From Gnetum montanum (lineage: Eukaryota; Streptophyta; Gnetopsida; Gnetales; Gnetaceae): DNA of 59,534 nt. A program made the translations under genes and the position numbers. The notes beneath the pieces were generated by a model. It was not told the DNA's origin and made no database searches. It worked only from the letters and a program-made list of their open reading frames with translations. Every line of letters begins with the position of its first letter. Positions within the stretch are counted from its first letter, which is position 1. Of this stretch, positions 42,299 to 54,299 are shown in pieces. The stretch spans positions 1,138,636 to 1,198,169 of the forward strand of contig MNCI01033529.1 in the NCBI GenBank assembly GCA_015680685.1, in the 5' to 3' direction.

Positions 42299-45200
42299 CT
42301 AAGGGCGGGGAGATTTGTGACTTGAATCCTCCATACCGTCTTCCTGAAATGGTAGGTTGGCCAAAGCTAGGCTGTCATCATTCATTTCGATTTGTTCAGG
42401 AGTTCGGACATGAGTTTGATCTTTAGGCATCTCGATCTCTGAACCCCGTTCCTCCTCTATGTTGTTGAAAGTCCTAGGAGTTATTTTGTCACTGTGTATC
42501 ACTACTTCTCCCCCTGCATAAGGGAGATGCATCTCTTGATGTATTGGTGATGAAACTACCCTTAGTTGGGCTAGCCAGGACCTCCCCAGGATCAGGTTGA
42601 AACAGGGCATCTCCTCGACAATGAGAAATGTGGCGTCTGTTTGGAATTGATCCCCTACCACAAATTCGATATGCACCATCCCCTTGACTTGCACCTGAGC
42701 TCCGTTGAACGACTTTAGGCACGATGTCATTGTAGAACTGATCTGGTCGACCAGGCCCAACTTATCCACTATAGGATAAGGAATGACATTCGCAGCTGCG
42801 CCATCGTCAACGTGTACCCTCCAGATTCGATAATGACCAACCCGGATGGTAATAAACATGGGCTCTATCATTACTCGACCTTTTTCGGGATCATCCTTGA
42901 TAGATTCGTCGTAAAAGATCAAAGGGATTGGTTTAGGTTGCTCAGCGGTAGGAGGAAGCATGATCGCATGTATCACTTCCTCTTCTACTGTTAAGCTTTC
43001 ATCCACTGGTATGGATGTCAGCATACAAACCATAGCCTCATGGTGTTTTTGGGATGTCATAAGCAAGTCATAGAGGCTCAACGTTGTGTTATTCTATTTC
43101 AGGGCTTGCTTGACTTGTGTGAATGCGTCGAGGAGATCCCTTTCTCGGCTGGGTAGTTTATCCCCTCTGTCTTCTTCCATTCGCCCTAAGAGATGAATCT
43201 CTCGAGGTGGAGCAGCATCAGTCGGAGGGTTATGTTTCTTCTTGCTGAGGGGATGTGGCTATGTTTCTGTACCCTTGTCTTGCCCAGAAGGCACAGGCAC
43301 AGGGACAGAGGCCAAGGGCCTGGGCTTAGCGAAGCCTAACATAGTATAGTTTTTGGTGGCATTGACTGATGCATCTCCTTCCCTTTTTTTATGTGGTGGT
43401 GATTAATGGTGGTGGTTAGAAGCTTGCCCCTACATAAGAGGAGCAGCCGATGGTTTTGGTACCCTAAGGATAAAAGGTACCTTAGGGGTAGGCACGGACG
43501 TGGCTGTGGCTTTACTATTAGTACGAGGCTGAGTTAAAGCTAGAGAGGATGCCCGGATAACAAAGGGTGACCGTGGGATGCCATTAGCTACCAGTGAAAA
43601 GCTTGCCCCCTAGGGTGAAGTAGTAGGTACGCATAAAATGAAGGGTTTTTTAGGTAGTACCTTCCCTTCACCATCCATACTCACCACGTTGATTGTGTAC
43701 TGTGCGTTATTTGTGTTTAACAGGTCCTTGTACACATGCAATGCCTGATTTTTAGGATGCATAGGACTACTACTGTCTAGTTTGAGAGAACCATCATCAA
43801 TCATGTGTTGAATGTTGTCCTTCAACGCCCAGTAGTAATCAATGTCATGACCACACAACTGATGGTAGTCACAGAAACGGTCCAGCCTCAAAGACCTCGG
43901 AACTAGCAGTTCGTTGGGTAGGGCTAAAGAAGGATTCTTCAGTAATTCACAATGATGCCTATGATGCTATAGAGCTTCTTTGGATACCTTCTTAGTCTGA
44001 ATGTGTCCTGCCCCTAACAGTTGTTTCAATAGTTCCAAATGCTTTATATGCAGGGCTGTATACTTTGAGCGATCCTTACGCTCAAAGTTTGGCTTTGGCT
44101 GGGGGGCTTTTCAGGGGTAGATGTGTCCTGACTAGTGCTGCTTGCACTAGCTGTGGTCTCAGGGGATGCCGCAGGTGCCTTCTTGTTCTTGTTTTTAGCA
44201 CCCTTAGCTAGCGCAGCTACTGTCATTGTTGTTGCTTTACCCTTGTCCTTACCCTTTTTGTTAGCATTTTTATAGGCCACATACACAGGGTCTTTGCTAG
44301 CCTTTGCAGCATCTTGGATGCTTTTAGTCTAGGTAAAAGCTTGACTCAAGGAGCTAGGGGCAAGGTAATACAGCTTAGACTTGATGAAGTCATTGACTGC
44401 TGTTTTGAAAATGGCCAGCAAATGGGGTTCGGCGATAGGCTCATGGATTTCGTTCAAAGTAGCAGTTCATCGCTGTATAAACCTTTGGACTGGCTCAAGC
44501 GGGTCCTGTTTTACTCCCATAAGTTGGTCCAGTGTGACTTCGTGCTTTAAATTGTACTTAAAGCGAGTCACAAATTGTGTTAGGAGCTCTTCCAAGATTG
44601 AGATGGAAGAGCGAGGGAGCGCTCGATACCAGTCCAAAGCTTTCCCTGCCAGAGACATTGTAAAGACACAGATGATCGTATGAGGCCATTGCTGTAACAA
44701 CAAGGATTCAGACCTAAAGGTAACCAGGTGAGCATTGGGATCTCCTTCCCCATTATATTTAGTAAAATGGGGTAATGACATCCCCGGGGGCAACGATAGC
44801 ATAGGAATTGCTGGACTAATGGGATCATCCTGATAAAAATCCATGATTTGTACGGTATCAGTGCTAGCAACTTTAAGGCGTTTGACCACCTCAATGAGGG
44901 TCTGAATAAGTAAAAATGCTTGATCTAGGCTAGTTGATGAAGAAGTTTGTATAGGAGGAGAAGGGGTTGAACTGAGGGAGCAGTGCTAGGCAGTGGAAAC
45001 GGAGTGATGGCTTGGGTGACAGGCGGTGCTACAGGGGCTATCCCCATGGATGGAGCAGCTTGTGGAAGCCACCACCCATCGGGTTGAGTAGAGGGGTTGG
45101 CTGTTGCCGGGTATGTAGGATGGAGATGATAAGGATATTGTGGGTTTATTTGTGGGACATGCATGGTAGGTGCGGCTAAGGGTTGCGCACCATATAATGC

Positions 45201-46043
45201 AGACTGATTATGTGAGATAGGCGAGATCCATTAACTAGCCATGGGCTGTTGAACAGTGGTTGTGATCTGTTGCCTTGCAGGGGGCGGCAACAATAAGGTT
45301 TGGATTAGATTTTGTACCAGGCGGGTTGTAAGCATGGCATGAGGTTGCACTTGGGGGATGTAATAGGGTGCGGTGGACAAAGGTACCACCAATGGGATGC
45401 TAATTACACATGGCGATGAGGCTCCCCCCATGTTATTTTGGGATGGTATTTGCACTTGTAACATGGATAATTGCGTAGTGGCCTGTGGAATGACAGGAAT
45501 GTGGGTTTGGGTTTGGGTGATGGAGTTGAGATGGGTTGCTTCTCTGTTGAGAGGAAACAAGGGATTTATGTATGTATGGGGGCTAAGAGTATGGTACGAA
45601 TTTGCGTGTTCAGATTGGACTACAAATTTGTCTTCCTCTTCCTCCCCATGCTGAGGTTCTAGCATGGATCGTGTAGCCTGACTCCTAGCCATAACCAGTT
45701 GGGTCAGGAGTTCATAATGATGTTCAGTTAGGGGGATAATGTCGTAAGTGGTAGGGGTGAAATCTTGACCCCCTCTGTGGATCAGCTCAAAATTTTGTTT
45801 CACTTCGATCTCAGCTTGGGTAAGAGTAAGCTTCACCTGGATCTTGACACAAATAAAATTATATTCCTTAGGCATCACGAAGGTGAATACAGGATCTTTG
45901 CCCTGTAATCTCAATGAATGGCATGATGGTCCCTGAGGTCCTATGACACCATAAACTGGTCCGGTAGTAGTGATGGGATTCACGGATGTGGCACTCGAGT
46001 TAGTTGTGGTCATGGCGGTTGTGGTTGCATATGTAGAATCCAT
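42299..46043 (-). pseudogene. Element C gag-PR
   Basis: Gag starts at 46043 (MDSTYATTTAMTTT). Pieces in order: 46043-45231 and 45164-44925 (N-terminal, rich in Pro, Gln and Thr), 44889-44467 (retrotransposon gag domain: FTKYNGEGDPNAHLVTF, MSLAGKALDWYRALPRSSI), 44286-44044 (Lys/Ala-rich), 43891-43610 (FCDYHQLCGHDIDYYWALK, the His/Cys motif of Tat/Ogre-type gag), then PR at 43081-42299: RVHVDDGAAANVIPYPIVDK (active site) and FNLILGRSWLAQLR. Two frame changes show indels. PR ends well before RT; array 1 and the antisense gene lie between. Confidence 0.85.
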
Positions 46044-46278
46044 TGGTCAGATAGATTAATGACTATAAGCGATTGGATCTAAAAAGGTGACAAACAAAGA
46101 AGATCACAATTAGGCTTTTTACCTTGCAGGATTCCAAAGGGATCGTTACTATGACCGATCTACACCACGATTTTTTTTTTCGTAAACTTCCCTAAAGGTA
46201 TTACATTTACATTTTTTTTAGAGATGCGGGTACAGATCGCTTACAGGGCTACCCATAAAAATATGAATCAGAGCCTAG
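46044..46278 (-). other. C leader between PBS and gag
   Basis: About 235 bp, including poly-T runs. No ORF of note. Confidence 0.5.
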
Positions 46279-46296
46279 GCCCTCCTTCTAGCACCA
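46279..46296 (-). other. Element C primer binding site
   Basis: Minus-strand TGGTGCTAGAAGGAGGGC, six bases from the LTR end; one transition from the A site. Confidence 0.7.
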
Positions 46297-46302
46297 GAAA
46301 AC

Positions 46303-47910
46303 TGCAACGATGGAAAATGTTGGTAGCTGGAAAATACCAAACAAAAATCTGTGTACACAGTCTTAACCACGGATCCATGTGAGGACTGTGCTGGAGAAAA
46401 TGAATCCACAGTGCCCTGAACGGTCTTGTCAATTAGACAGGGACTTACTCAACCAGTAAATCGATGAACATTATAAATATTCCATGGGACAATTTGATTC
46501 AATGAGTCGCAAAAGGAGTAGAAAATGATGTAGATGAATTGCAATAACGATAACGTTAACACGACAAGAAGGATCAGATTAAGAAAAATGCTCGATTCCC
46601 AGATCTGTGCTTTGACCCGAAAACTAGGTATATTGTATACACCAATGGAAAAAATTCCGCTTATCTTGTGTGGAGCATACACAAAATATCAAGAAAATTG
46701 TTCAGCAAGGAGTACAAAATGAAGTTTGGTCTACCTTGGAAGCCAAAGATAGGACGCAAGGAAGGTCAAGCCTGAATGTCTATCGATCAACTATGTTTGA
46801 TCAATAGATGTTGCCAACCACACCAGATGATCTCTCAATCTTTGATCTATTCCCTTTGCTTTCGGTAGTTTCTGCTCAAACTGCCAATGATCGCCAATGG
46901 AGAGAACTATATTTTTCGCCAAAGGACTGATCACTCCTACTGTCAATGCTCAAAGATGTCTCCTGTCTCTGCTTGAAGGTGATAATTGCCAAAATTCGAA
47001 GATGCCAGCCCTTGTTTCTTCGCCAACTAGAGTATTTATAAGTTCAACAACATGTGGAGAAGGCATGGCCTTGATGACACGTGTCTCGGACTTTCAAAAT
47101 ACCATTGACTTGTCCAATTTTATGTTGAAACTGGCTATGTCGTGTCACATATCTAGAAAGAATGGAAAAGTATGTTGTCAACCACTTCCGCTGAAGCTGC
47201 CTCATGATTACGCATACTATGCGCAATATGCTCATCAGCGTATCATGCGTGTGGATGGCAAGCGCGTATCGGGTACTGTTTTTAGCCAGCTTTACGCTGT
47301 ATTACACTTGTTTATGCTGCGTCACGTGGTAGAGCGTAATAGAGCGTGGGAGTAGTTGATTCCAGCTATTTTACGCTCATTTACACCACAAAGCATAATA
47401 GAGCATAAACAATGGTCAACTTTACAATAAATTATGCTTTTCTACGCTGCATAGCGTAATAAGCGTAAAGCGACCAATCTACAAATAAAAGAAATCAATC
47501 TGCCGCTCTTCCTTGTACTCTGACTTTGTCTTCTTTAAAGCTCATTACGTTGCTCTGCATAATGGAGCGTAAACTCAGCCCTGAGCAATAGACTTAGCCA
47601 AATATGTGACAGGTCACATATTACGCTTCTTAGGCTTTAATCTTCTTCAAATCTACTGAACTAAGTTACCTTCTGATATCAGGCTATGCTAAGTAGAGTT
47701 ACGCTAAGCGACACTATGCCATGTTGTGTAATGTAGCGTAAAGAAAGAAAACACAGTAAGATTGAAATCTGAAAAGAACTTGGAAACTTGATGCTGCACG
47801 CCTCTTTTCCTTACTTTGCCTTGTTTTTATCTTTTGAAATTTTGTCACGAACTTTTGCCCGAGTCACGAACCTTTGCCTGAGGCCAATTCGCAATTTCTA
47901 CAGTGTTTTA
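46303..47910 (-). repeat. Element C 5' LTR
   Basis: Plus strand TGCAACGATGG to CAGTGTTTTA; the usual last bases CA have become TA. TATA box TATAAATA on the minus strand at 47033-47040. Same TTACGCT-type cluster in U3. Confidence 0.9.
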
Positions 47911-47915
47911 GATGG
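47911..47915. repeat. Target-site duplication of element C, right
   Basis: GATGG, identical to 30386-30390. The A protease sequence resumes with TTCTAGGAGTTATTTTGTCA, as in C at about 42472. Confidence 0.85.
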
Positions 47916-50294
47916 TTCTAGGAGTTATTTTGTCACCATGTATTACTACCTCTCCCCCTACATAAGGTAGGTGTATCTCTTATTGTATCGGTGATGAAAC
48001 TGCCCTTAGTTGGGCTAGCCAGGACCTCCCTAGAATCAGGTTGAAGCCGAGCATCTCCTCGACGACGATGAATGTGGCATCTATTGGGAACTGGTCTTCT
48101 GTCACAAAATTGATATGCACTGTCCCTTTGACTCGAACTCATGCCCCATTGAATGAATTTAGGTACGATGTCATTGTAGGACTAATATGGTCGACTAGGC
48201 CCAACTTATCCACTATAGGATAAGGGATGACATTCGTAGCTGCACCATCACCAACGTGCACCCTCCAGATCCGATGTTGACCAACCCGGATGGTGATGAA
48301 CATGGATTCTGTTATCACTCAACATTTCTTAGGATCATCTTTGATGGATTCATCATGAAAGATCAATGTGGTAGGTTTGGGTCGCTAAGCGGTGGGGGGA
48401 AGCATGACAGCATGTATCTTTTCCTCTTCTGCTAGTAAGCTTTCATCCACAAGTATGGATGTCAGCATATGGACCATAGCCTCACGATGCTTTTGAGACA
48501 TCATAAGCAAGTCATAGAGGCTCAATGTTGTGTTCTTCTTTTCTAGAGCCTGCTTGACTTGTGTAAATGTGTCGAGGAGGTCCCACTCTCGGCTGGGTTG
48601 CTTGTCTTCTCTGTCTTCTTCCATTTGCCCTAAGAGAAAAATTTCTCGAGGCAGAATAGCATCAGCCGGATGGTTGTGTTTCTTCCTGCTGAGGGGAGGT
48701 GGCTATGTTTCTGTACCCTTGTCTTGCCCATAAGGTATAGGCAAAGGTACAAAAGCTAAATTCTAACTTTAAATTGTATTTAAAGTGAGTCACAAATTGT
48801 GTTAGAAGCTCTTCCAAGGTTGAGATGGAAGAGTGAGGTAGTGCTCGATACCAGTCCAAGGCTTTACCTGCCAGAGACATTGCAAAGACACAGATAATTG
48901 TATGGGCCATTGTTGTAATAGTAAGGATTCAAACCTAAAGGTAATGAGATGAGCATTAGGATCACCTTCCCCATTGTATTTAGTAAAATGGGGCAACGAC
49001 ATCCCTGGAGGCAACGACAACATGGGCACTACTGGGCTGATGGGATCATCATGGTAGAAATCCATGACCTGTATCGTATCAGAGCCAGTGCTTTAAGGCA
49101 CTTAACTTCCTCGGTGAGGGTCTGAATAAGTAAAAAAGCTTGATCCAGACCTGTTGATGATGAAATTGGCGCTGGAGGAGCAAGGGGTTGGATTGGAAGA
49201 GTAGTACCGAGCAATGGGAAGGAAGCGATAGCTTGGCTGACAAATGGTGCAACGGGGACTATCCCCGCAGACGGAGCTGCCTGTGAAACCCACCACCCGA
49301 TAGGCTGTGTGGAAAAATTGGTCATCGCTGGATGTGTAGGATGGAAGGTGTAAGGATGTTGTGCAGTTACCTGTGGGACATGTGTGGTAGATACAGCTAA
49401 GGATTGCACACCGTAGAACGTAGATTGATTTTTTTGTACAACAGGCGTGATCCATTGACCAGCCGTAGGTTGTTGAACAGATCACTGCAATTGAATTGTG
49501 GTTACGATTTTTTGCCTCACAATGGGTTGCAATGATAAGGTTTGCAACAAATTTTGCACCGAGCAAGTTATAGGCATGGTATGGACTTGCATTTGGGGAA
49601 TGAAATGGTGGGTAGTAGACTCAAGTATCATTGGCGGAATACTGATTACATGTGGCGAGGGGATTGCTCCCACATTATTTTAAGGTGGCATTTCTACCTG
49701 TAAGATTGAGGATTGAATGGTGGCCTATGGGACGATGGGAATATGCATTTGGGTGGTCATGATTGGGTTGAGATGGGCAGCTTCTCCGATGAGAGGATTA
49801 AATAGGGGATTCACATATGTATGGGGGCTAAGGGTATGGTATGAATCCGTGCATTCAAATTGAGCTACGAATTCATATTCCTCCTCCTCCTAGTTTTGAG
49901 GTTCTAGAATAGAATGTGTAGCCTGATTCTTAGCCATAACCAATTGGGATAGGAGTTCATGATAATGATAGGTTAGGGGGATGATGTCATATGCAGTAGG
50001 GGTGATGTCTTAACCCCCTCTGTGGATCATCTCGTAATTTTGTTTTGCTTTCATCTCAGCCCAGCTAAGGGTAATATTTACCTGGATCTTGACAAAAATG
50101 AGATTATACTCTTTAGGAGTCAAGACGGTGAATGAAGGATCCTTGCCCTATAATCTCAACAAACGATACGACGGTCCCTAAGGTCCTGTTGCACCGAAAG
50201 CTGATCTAGGAACGGTGATGGGATTTACGGTTGTGGCACCTGAGTCAGTAGTGATCATAGCAGTAGTGGTTGTATGTGCAGAATCCATCTCTCA
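47916..50294 (-). pseudogene. Element A gag-PR, main part
   Basis: Gag starts at about 50290 (MDSAHTTTTAMITT). The gag domain at 49065-48780 reads FTKYNGEGDPNAHLITF, then SLAGKALDWYRALP in the next frame. At about 48770 the sequence jumps to what corresponds to about 43310 in C, so about 1.2 kb is missing, including the His/Cys motif. PR follows: VGDGAATNVIP at about 48225-48260, then it runs to 47916 where element C interrupts it; the C-terminal fragment is at 30184-30385. Many stops. Confidence 0.8.
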
Positions 50295-50515
50295 GATAGG
50301 TCAATAACAACAAATGAAAAGACTTAAAACACGATGGCAAAATAGAATTACAGTTCGGCTTTCTACCTTGTAAGATTCCAAAGGAATCGTTACGGTGACC
50401 AATCTACACCACACAATTTCGTAAACTTCCCTAGAGGTATTATGTTTGCGTTGTGTGTGAATGTGGGTACAGATTGCTTACAAGGTTACCCATAAAATAC
50501 GGATCAGAGGTTCAG

Positions 50516-50533
50516 GCCCTCCTTCTAGCGCCA
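50516..50533 (-). other. Element A primer binding site
   Basis: Minus-strand TGGCGCTAGAAGGAGGGC, six bases inside the LTR end. It should pair with a tRNA ending GCCCTCCTTCTAGCGCCA; I cannot name that tRNA with confidence. Confidence 0.75.
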
Positions 50534-50539
50534 GAAAAC

Positions 50540-52124
50540 TGTAATGATGGAAAATGTCGGTTGCTGGAAATACCGAGTGAAGATCCGTGTACATAATCTT
50601 AACCACAGATCCGTGTGAGGGCCGTGCTGGAGAAAATGAATCTGAGGTGCCCTGAACGGTCTTGGCGATCAGACAGGGGCTTACTCAATCAGTAAATTGT
50701 CGAATATTGCAATAATATATGTATTATACAGATATCCCATGAAACGAATTAATTCAATGAATGATAGAAGAAGTAGAAGACAATGTAAAGAACTTGAGAT
50801 AACGACAACGTTAATGTAACAAGGAAGATCAGATTTAGAAAAGACACGTAATTCCAAGATCTATATTTTGACTCAAAAGCTGAATATACTGCATACAACG
50901 CTCCAACGGTAAACTTCACTTAGCTTTGTGCGAAGCATACACAAAACAACAAGGAAACTGTCCAAAAGTGAGTACAGAATGAAGCTTGATCTACCTCGTA
51001 AGCCAAAAGTAGAATGCAAGGAAGGTCAAGTCTGGATGTCTATCGATCAACTGTTTCTGATCAATAAACCTTGCCAATCGTACCAGATGATCTCTCGATC
51101 TCTGATCTGCTCCTTTTGCCTTTGGTAGTCTTTGCTCAAAGTCGCTAATAATCACCAATGAAGAGAATAGTATTTTCACCAAAAGATTGATCGCTCTTGT
51201 TGCCAATGCTCAAACAATGTCTTCTGTCTTTTCCAAAGAAGGAAGATCCCCCCGTTCTTTTCTGCCAATTGGAGTATTTATAAGTTCAGCATCATGTGGG
51301 AAGGCACAACCTTGATGACACATGTCTCGAACTTTCAAAAAATCGTTGACTTAACAATTTTTATGTTAGAGCTAGTCATCCCGCATTATGTTTTGGGGGG
51401 AGAGAAAGTACACTGTAAACCACTCCTGCTGAAACCGCGTCATGATTATGCTATGATACGCTAACAAGCATATTGCTGCGTATGGATAACAAGTGCATGT
51501 CTGGTACTACCTTAGCTGACTTTATGCTGCATTACACTCGTTTACGCTGCGTAACATAGCAGAGCATAATGAAATGAATTCCACAGGTGTTACGCTTATT
51601 TTTACGCTTATTTACGCCGTGAAGCGTAATGGAGTGTAAAAATAGTCAACCTCACAATAAGTTACGCTTGTTTACGTTGCGTAGTGTAATAAGCATAAAG
51701 TGACCAATTTGAAAAAAAGAAGTCAATCTGCTGCACTCTTTGGACTTTGACTTTACCTTTCTCAAAGCTTATTACGCTGATCTACGTAATGGAGCATAAA
51801 TTCAGCCCTGAATGAAAGGCTTGGTGGAATATGCAACAAGTCGTAGTCTGCTGCTTAGGCCTTAAATTTTGTTGGATTCACCGAAGCAAGTTATCTTCTA
51901 ATATCGAGCTACATTAAGTAGAGTTACGCCAAGCAACATCATGCTATGTTGTGTAATGTGGGGTAAAGAGAGAAAACAAAACAAAGTTAGAACTTGTAAG
52001 AAACTTGGAAACTTGGTGGTGCACGCCTCTTTGCCTTATTCTGTCTTCCAGATTTCTGTTGCAAAATTTCGCTTGAATCGTGAATCTTTGCCCTAGGCCG
52101 ATTTGCAATTTTCATGGTGTTTCA
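50540..52124 (-). repeat. Element A 5' LTR
   Basis: TGTAATGATGG to GGTGTTTCA on the plus strand. TATA box at 51275-51282 (minus). It pairs with 5865-7448, as shown by near-identical length and the TSD GTGAC. Confidence 0.9.
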
Positions 52125-52129
52125 GTGAC
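52125..52129. repeat. Target-site duplication of element A, right
   Basis: GTGAC, identical to 5860-5864. Confidence 0.85.
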
Positions 52130-52605
52130 TATGCTTTCTTTTGGGCCTGTTGTACACCATGTACCTTCTAAAACCCTTTTAAAGTTAACTACACTCAACC
52201 CCATTTGATGTGACATTTCATTTCTCTCTCTTCCTCCCTTACGTTTTCTTTTCATTTTTTTCACATTTTGTTCGCATTTTGATCTACAGCTATGCTCAAG
52301 TGATGATCCATGTGTGTTGACACTCTCATTTTCTACTGAAAAATGTGACTACACTTAGCACTATTCACACTATTAACACCAACTACACTCAGAACTATTC
52401 ACATAGTTAACATAGTTGACACTACCCAACACTTAGCACCATTTGCATTAACATCATTTTCATTCCATAAGTCTCTATTCGATTAACAAGACCATTCATG
52501 GCATCTCGTCTCCACCTCTAGCAAGGCCCTCCTGTAAGCATAGGGTTTAGCTGTGCACCTGTTGAACCCTTAGTGTTCTACCCGCTAACATTTTCTATCA
52601 CTACA
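52130..52605 (+). repeat. E LTR, second copy, right part
   Basis: Continuation of 4913-5864. It parallels 4507-4866 of the first copy (ACACCATGTACC, GTTAACTACACTCAA, AGCAAGGCC, ACCCTTAGTG) and ends CTAACATTTTCTATCACTACA, like the other LTR ends of this family. No PBS follows, so it is a 3' end. Confidence 0.75.
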
Positions 52606-52933
52606 ACATCAGAATTCAAAAATAGAAACTAGACATTGATAATCACAATATAAAGCATAAACCATCATTAGTAAACAACAATAGTGGAACTATGTCCTAT
52701 GATAATAAAGCAATTTTATTAAAAAAAATGAGGAAATATCACATTTGAACAAAACAAAACAAAGTAAAATATATAAGAAAGTTTAAAATAATTAAGGGTC
52801 AAAGGTACTAACGATGGTGTAAAACTAGATGAATTTGAAAATTCAAAAATCTGTAAAATAAATAACTTGTAAAACCAAAAACATGAAAAACAAAAAGTAG
52901 AAAAATTGAGAATCCATATGGATTATTAGCACA
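52606..52933 (-). repeat. Element D 3' LTR, partial
   Basis: The minus-strand sequence after the D PPT starts TGTGCTAATAATCC. Only about 330 bp remain before element E. The rest should lie left of E, outside the window. Confidence 0.45.
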
Positions 52934-52935
52934 GA

Positions 52936-52954
52936 TGGCCATCTCCCCCACAAC
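52936..52954 (-). other. Element D polypurine tract
   Basis: Minus-strand TTGTGGGGGAGATGGCCAT a few bases before the LTR start TGTGCTAAT. Confidence 0.55.
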
Positions 52955-52989
52955 TGAGTTGGAAGGAGGAGATCCAAAAAATGGAACAT

Positions 52990-54120
52990 GGTTATCAATC
53001 CATTGAGGTGGTAGCTGCACTGGCCTATCTTGGTTCAAGAAAAGGTTTTACTTGTTGGATGTTAACCAACTACTTTTTATTTGAGCTTTCAAGTTTGTAA
53101 ATTATCATGACCCAAAAGGGAAAGGTTTGATCAATTATATAAGATTCTTCCCAAACTGTTTGGAATTTTTCCCTTTGGGGTACATGTGAGGGGTTCCAAT
53201 AGAGGACCTTATCTATCGATTGAAGTTTTACCTTTTGTATTCTTAGGTCATGGCATGCTTGTTGAATGCCTTGTGCACCTCATTCAAATATAGGGCCACT
53301 AATTAATTTTCATCTATCACATTTGGATTGATTAATCTTTCTTTCTATGCTAAACTTAGATAGAGATTTAGATCATAGGTTGTTGAGAGTGTACGAAGCT
53401 CCAATTGAATTGAGAGTGTTGGATGTTTTCTATAGACTAACTCGTAGGAAGAATAGCCAATAGGAAGTTTCCATGTTGAACAATAAGCCTAGAAGGCATT
53501 GTTAAGTATTGCGCTCTAATCTTTCCTATATTTGCTAATGGTTTGCGTTAGTATCTTTGTGATCTCTCGATTGTTTACCTCTACTTGACCATTGGCTTGG
53601 GGGGTGGTAAGATGTTGTTAATTTATGTTCAACCCCCAAGTGTTGCATCAACTGCCTAAAAGTGACACTTATGAAATGAGTTCCATTATCAGAAATTAGT
53701 AAACATGGCATCCAAAACCTATTTACAATATTTTTTTGTATAAATCTACCAATAGTGGATGATGTACAATCAGTAATGACTACTACTTTTGCTCATTTTG
53801 TATCCATTTTGTGTAGTAGTTGATTGCTATGATAATATATGCCTTCCCATTGGACATGGATGTGCTGGAACCCATGAAGTCAATGTCCCATATATTGAAA
53901 GGGTCCAATGGTTGAATCCACTACTGAGGACCTTCCATGCAAGTAGTCATTCCCCTGTCTCATTGACAACGTTCACAAGATTGGACAAACTAATGGGCAT
54001 CCCAAAATATTAAAGGCCAATAGTATCCTGCCATTAGGATTTTTATGATCATGCATCTCCATACATAGTGGCCTCCACAAGGCCCTTTGTGAGCATCCTG
54101 GAGAACATTTAGTTAATCTT
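52990..54120 (-). pseudogene. D integrase
   Basis: Degenerate, several frames. HHCC region at about 54110-53960 (DAHKGPCGGHY, MAGYYWP, CERCQ). Core: DIDFMGSS, YIIIAINYYTKW, SDNGTHF (via a stop) and PQANGQVEVNNREITKIL. C-terminal part to about 52990 includes YPKGKNSKQF-like and PPQWIDNHVPFF. D, D and E can all be traced, in broken frames. Confidence 0.75.
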
Positions 54121-54299
54121 TGTTAAGGACACAACAATGAAATATTTGGTCATATGAAGAAATTTTTGCATCTCCTAAGTGAGAAAATAGGTGAGGATGC
54201 CATTATACCATGTTATCTCTATGGGCATTTGTTGACTTACTACTCCTATAAAAAGGAGTTCATCTAGAAACTGGTCAGAGAGCAGGCTCTCCTCCTCTT

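Larger units (their letters stand above)
30391..47910 (-). mobile_element. Element C: Tat-lineage LTR retrotransposon inserted in its relative A
   Basis: LTRs of 1608 bp each (30391-31998 and 46303-47910), exact TSD GATGG, PBS at 46279-46296, PPT at 31999-32012; 17.5 kb. It has the same plan as A and is the more complete copy: gag-PR, array 1, antisense gene, RT-RNH-aRNH-INT, array 2, 3' region. It went into A's protease gene in the same orientation as A. By eye the two LTRs differ at about 8% of the first ~310 positions, mainly transitions. Stops in gag, pol and the antisense gene make it non-functional. Confidence 0.9.
5865..52124 (-). mobile_element. Element A: Tat-lineage LTR retrotransposon, split by B and C
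   Basis: LTRs of 1584 and 1585 bp (5865-7448 and 50540-52124) flanked by the TSD GTGAC. The element reads on the minus strand: 5' LTR, PBS (50516-50533), gag, PR, array 1, antisense gene on the plus strand, RT-RNH-aRNH-INT, array 2, 3' region, PPT, 3' LTR. Element C interrupts PR (30391-47910) and element B interrupts the antisense gene (17028-29483). Without the insertions and their TSDs it would be about 16.3 kb. The second RNase H places it in the Tat group of plant gypsy elements. Its own lesions (many stops, a gag deletion) show it is dead. Confidence 0.9.

Noticed and set aside
45373-45654. 93-codon plus-strand ORF
   Set aside because: Shadow of C gag.
46897-47355. 152-codon plus-strand ORF, matched at 30985-31326
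   Set aside because: Both are LTR copies of one element, so their similarity is no evidence of coding; the lengths differ through stops.
53789-54013. 74-codon plus-strand ORF
   Set aside because: Shadow of D integrase.
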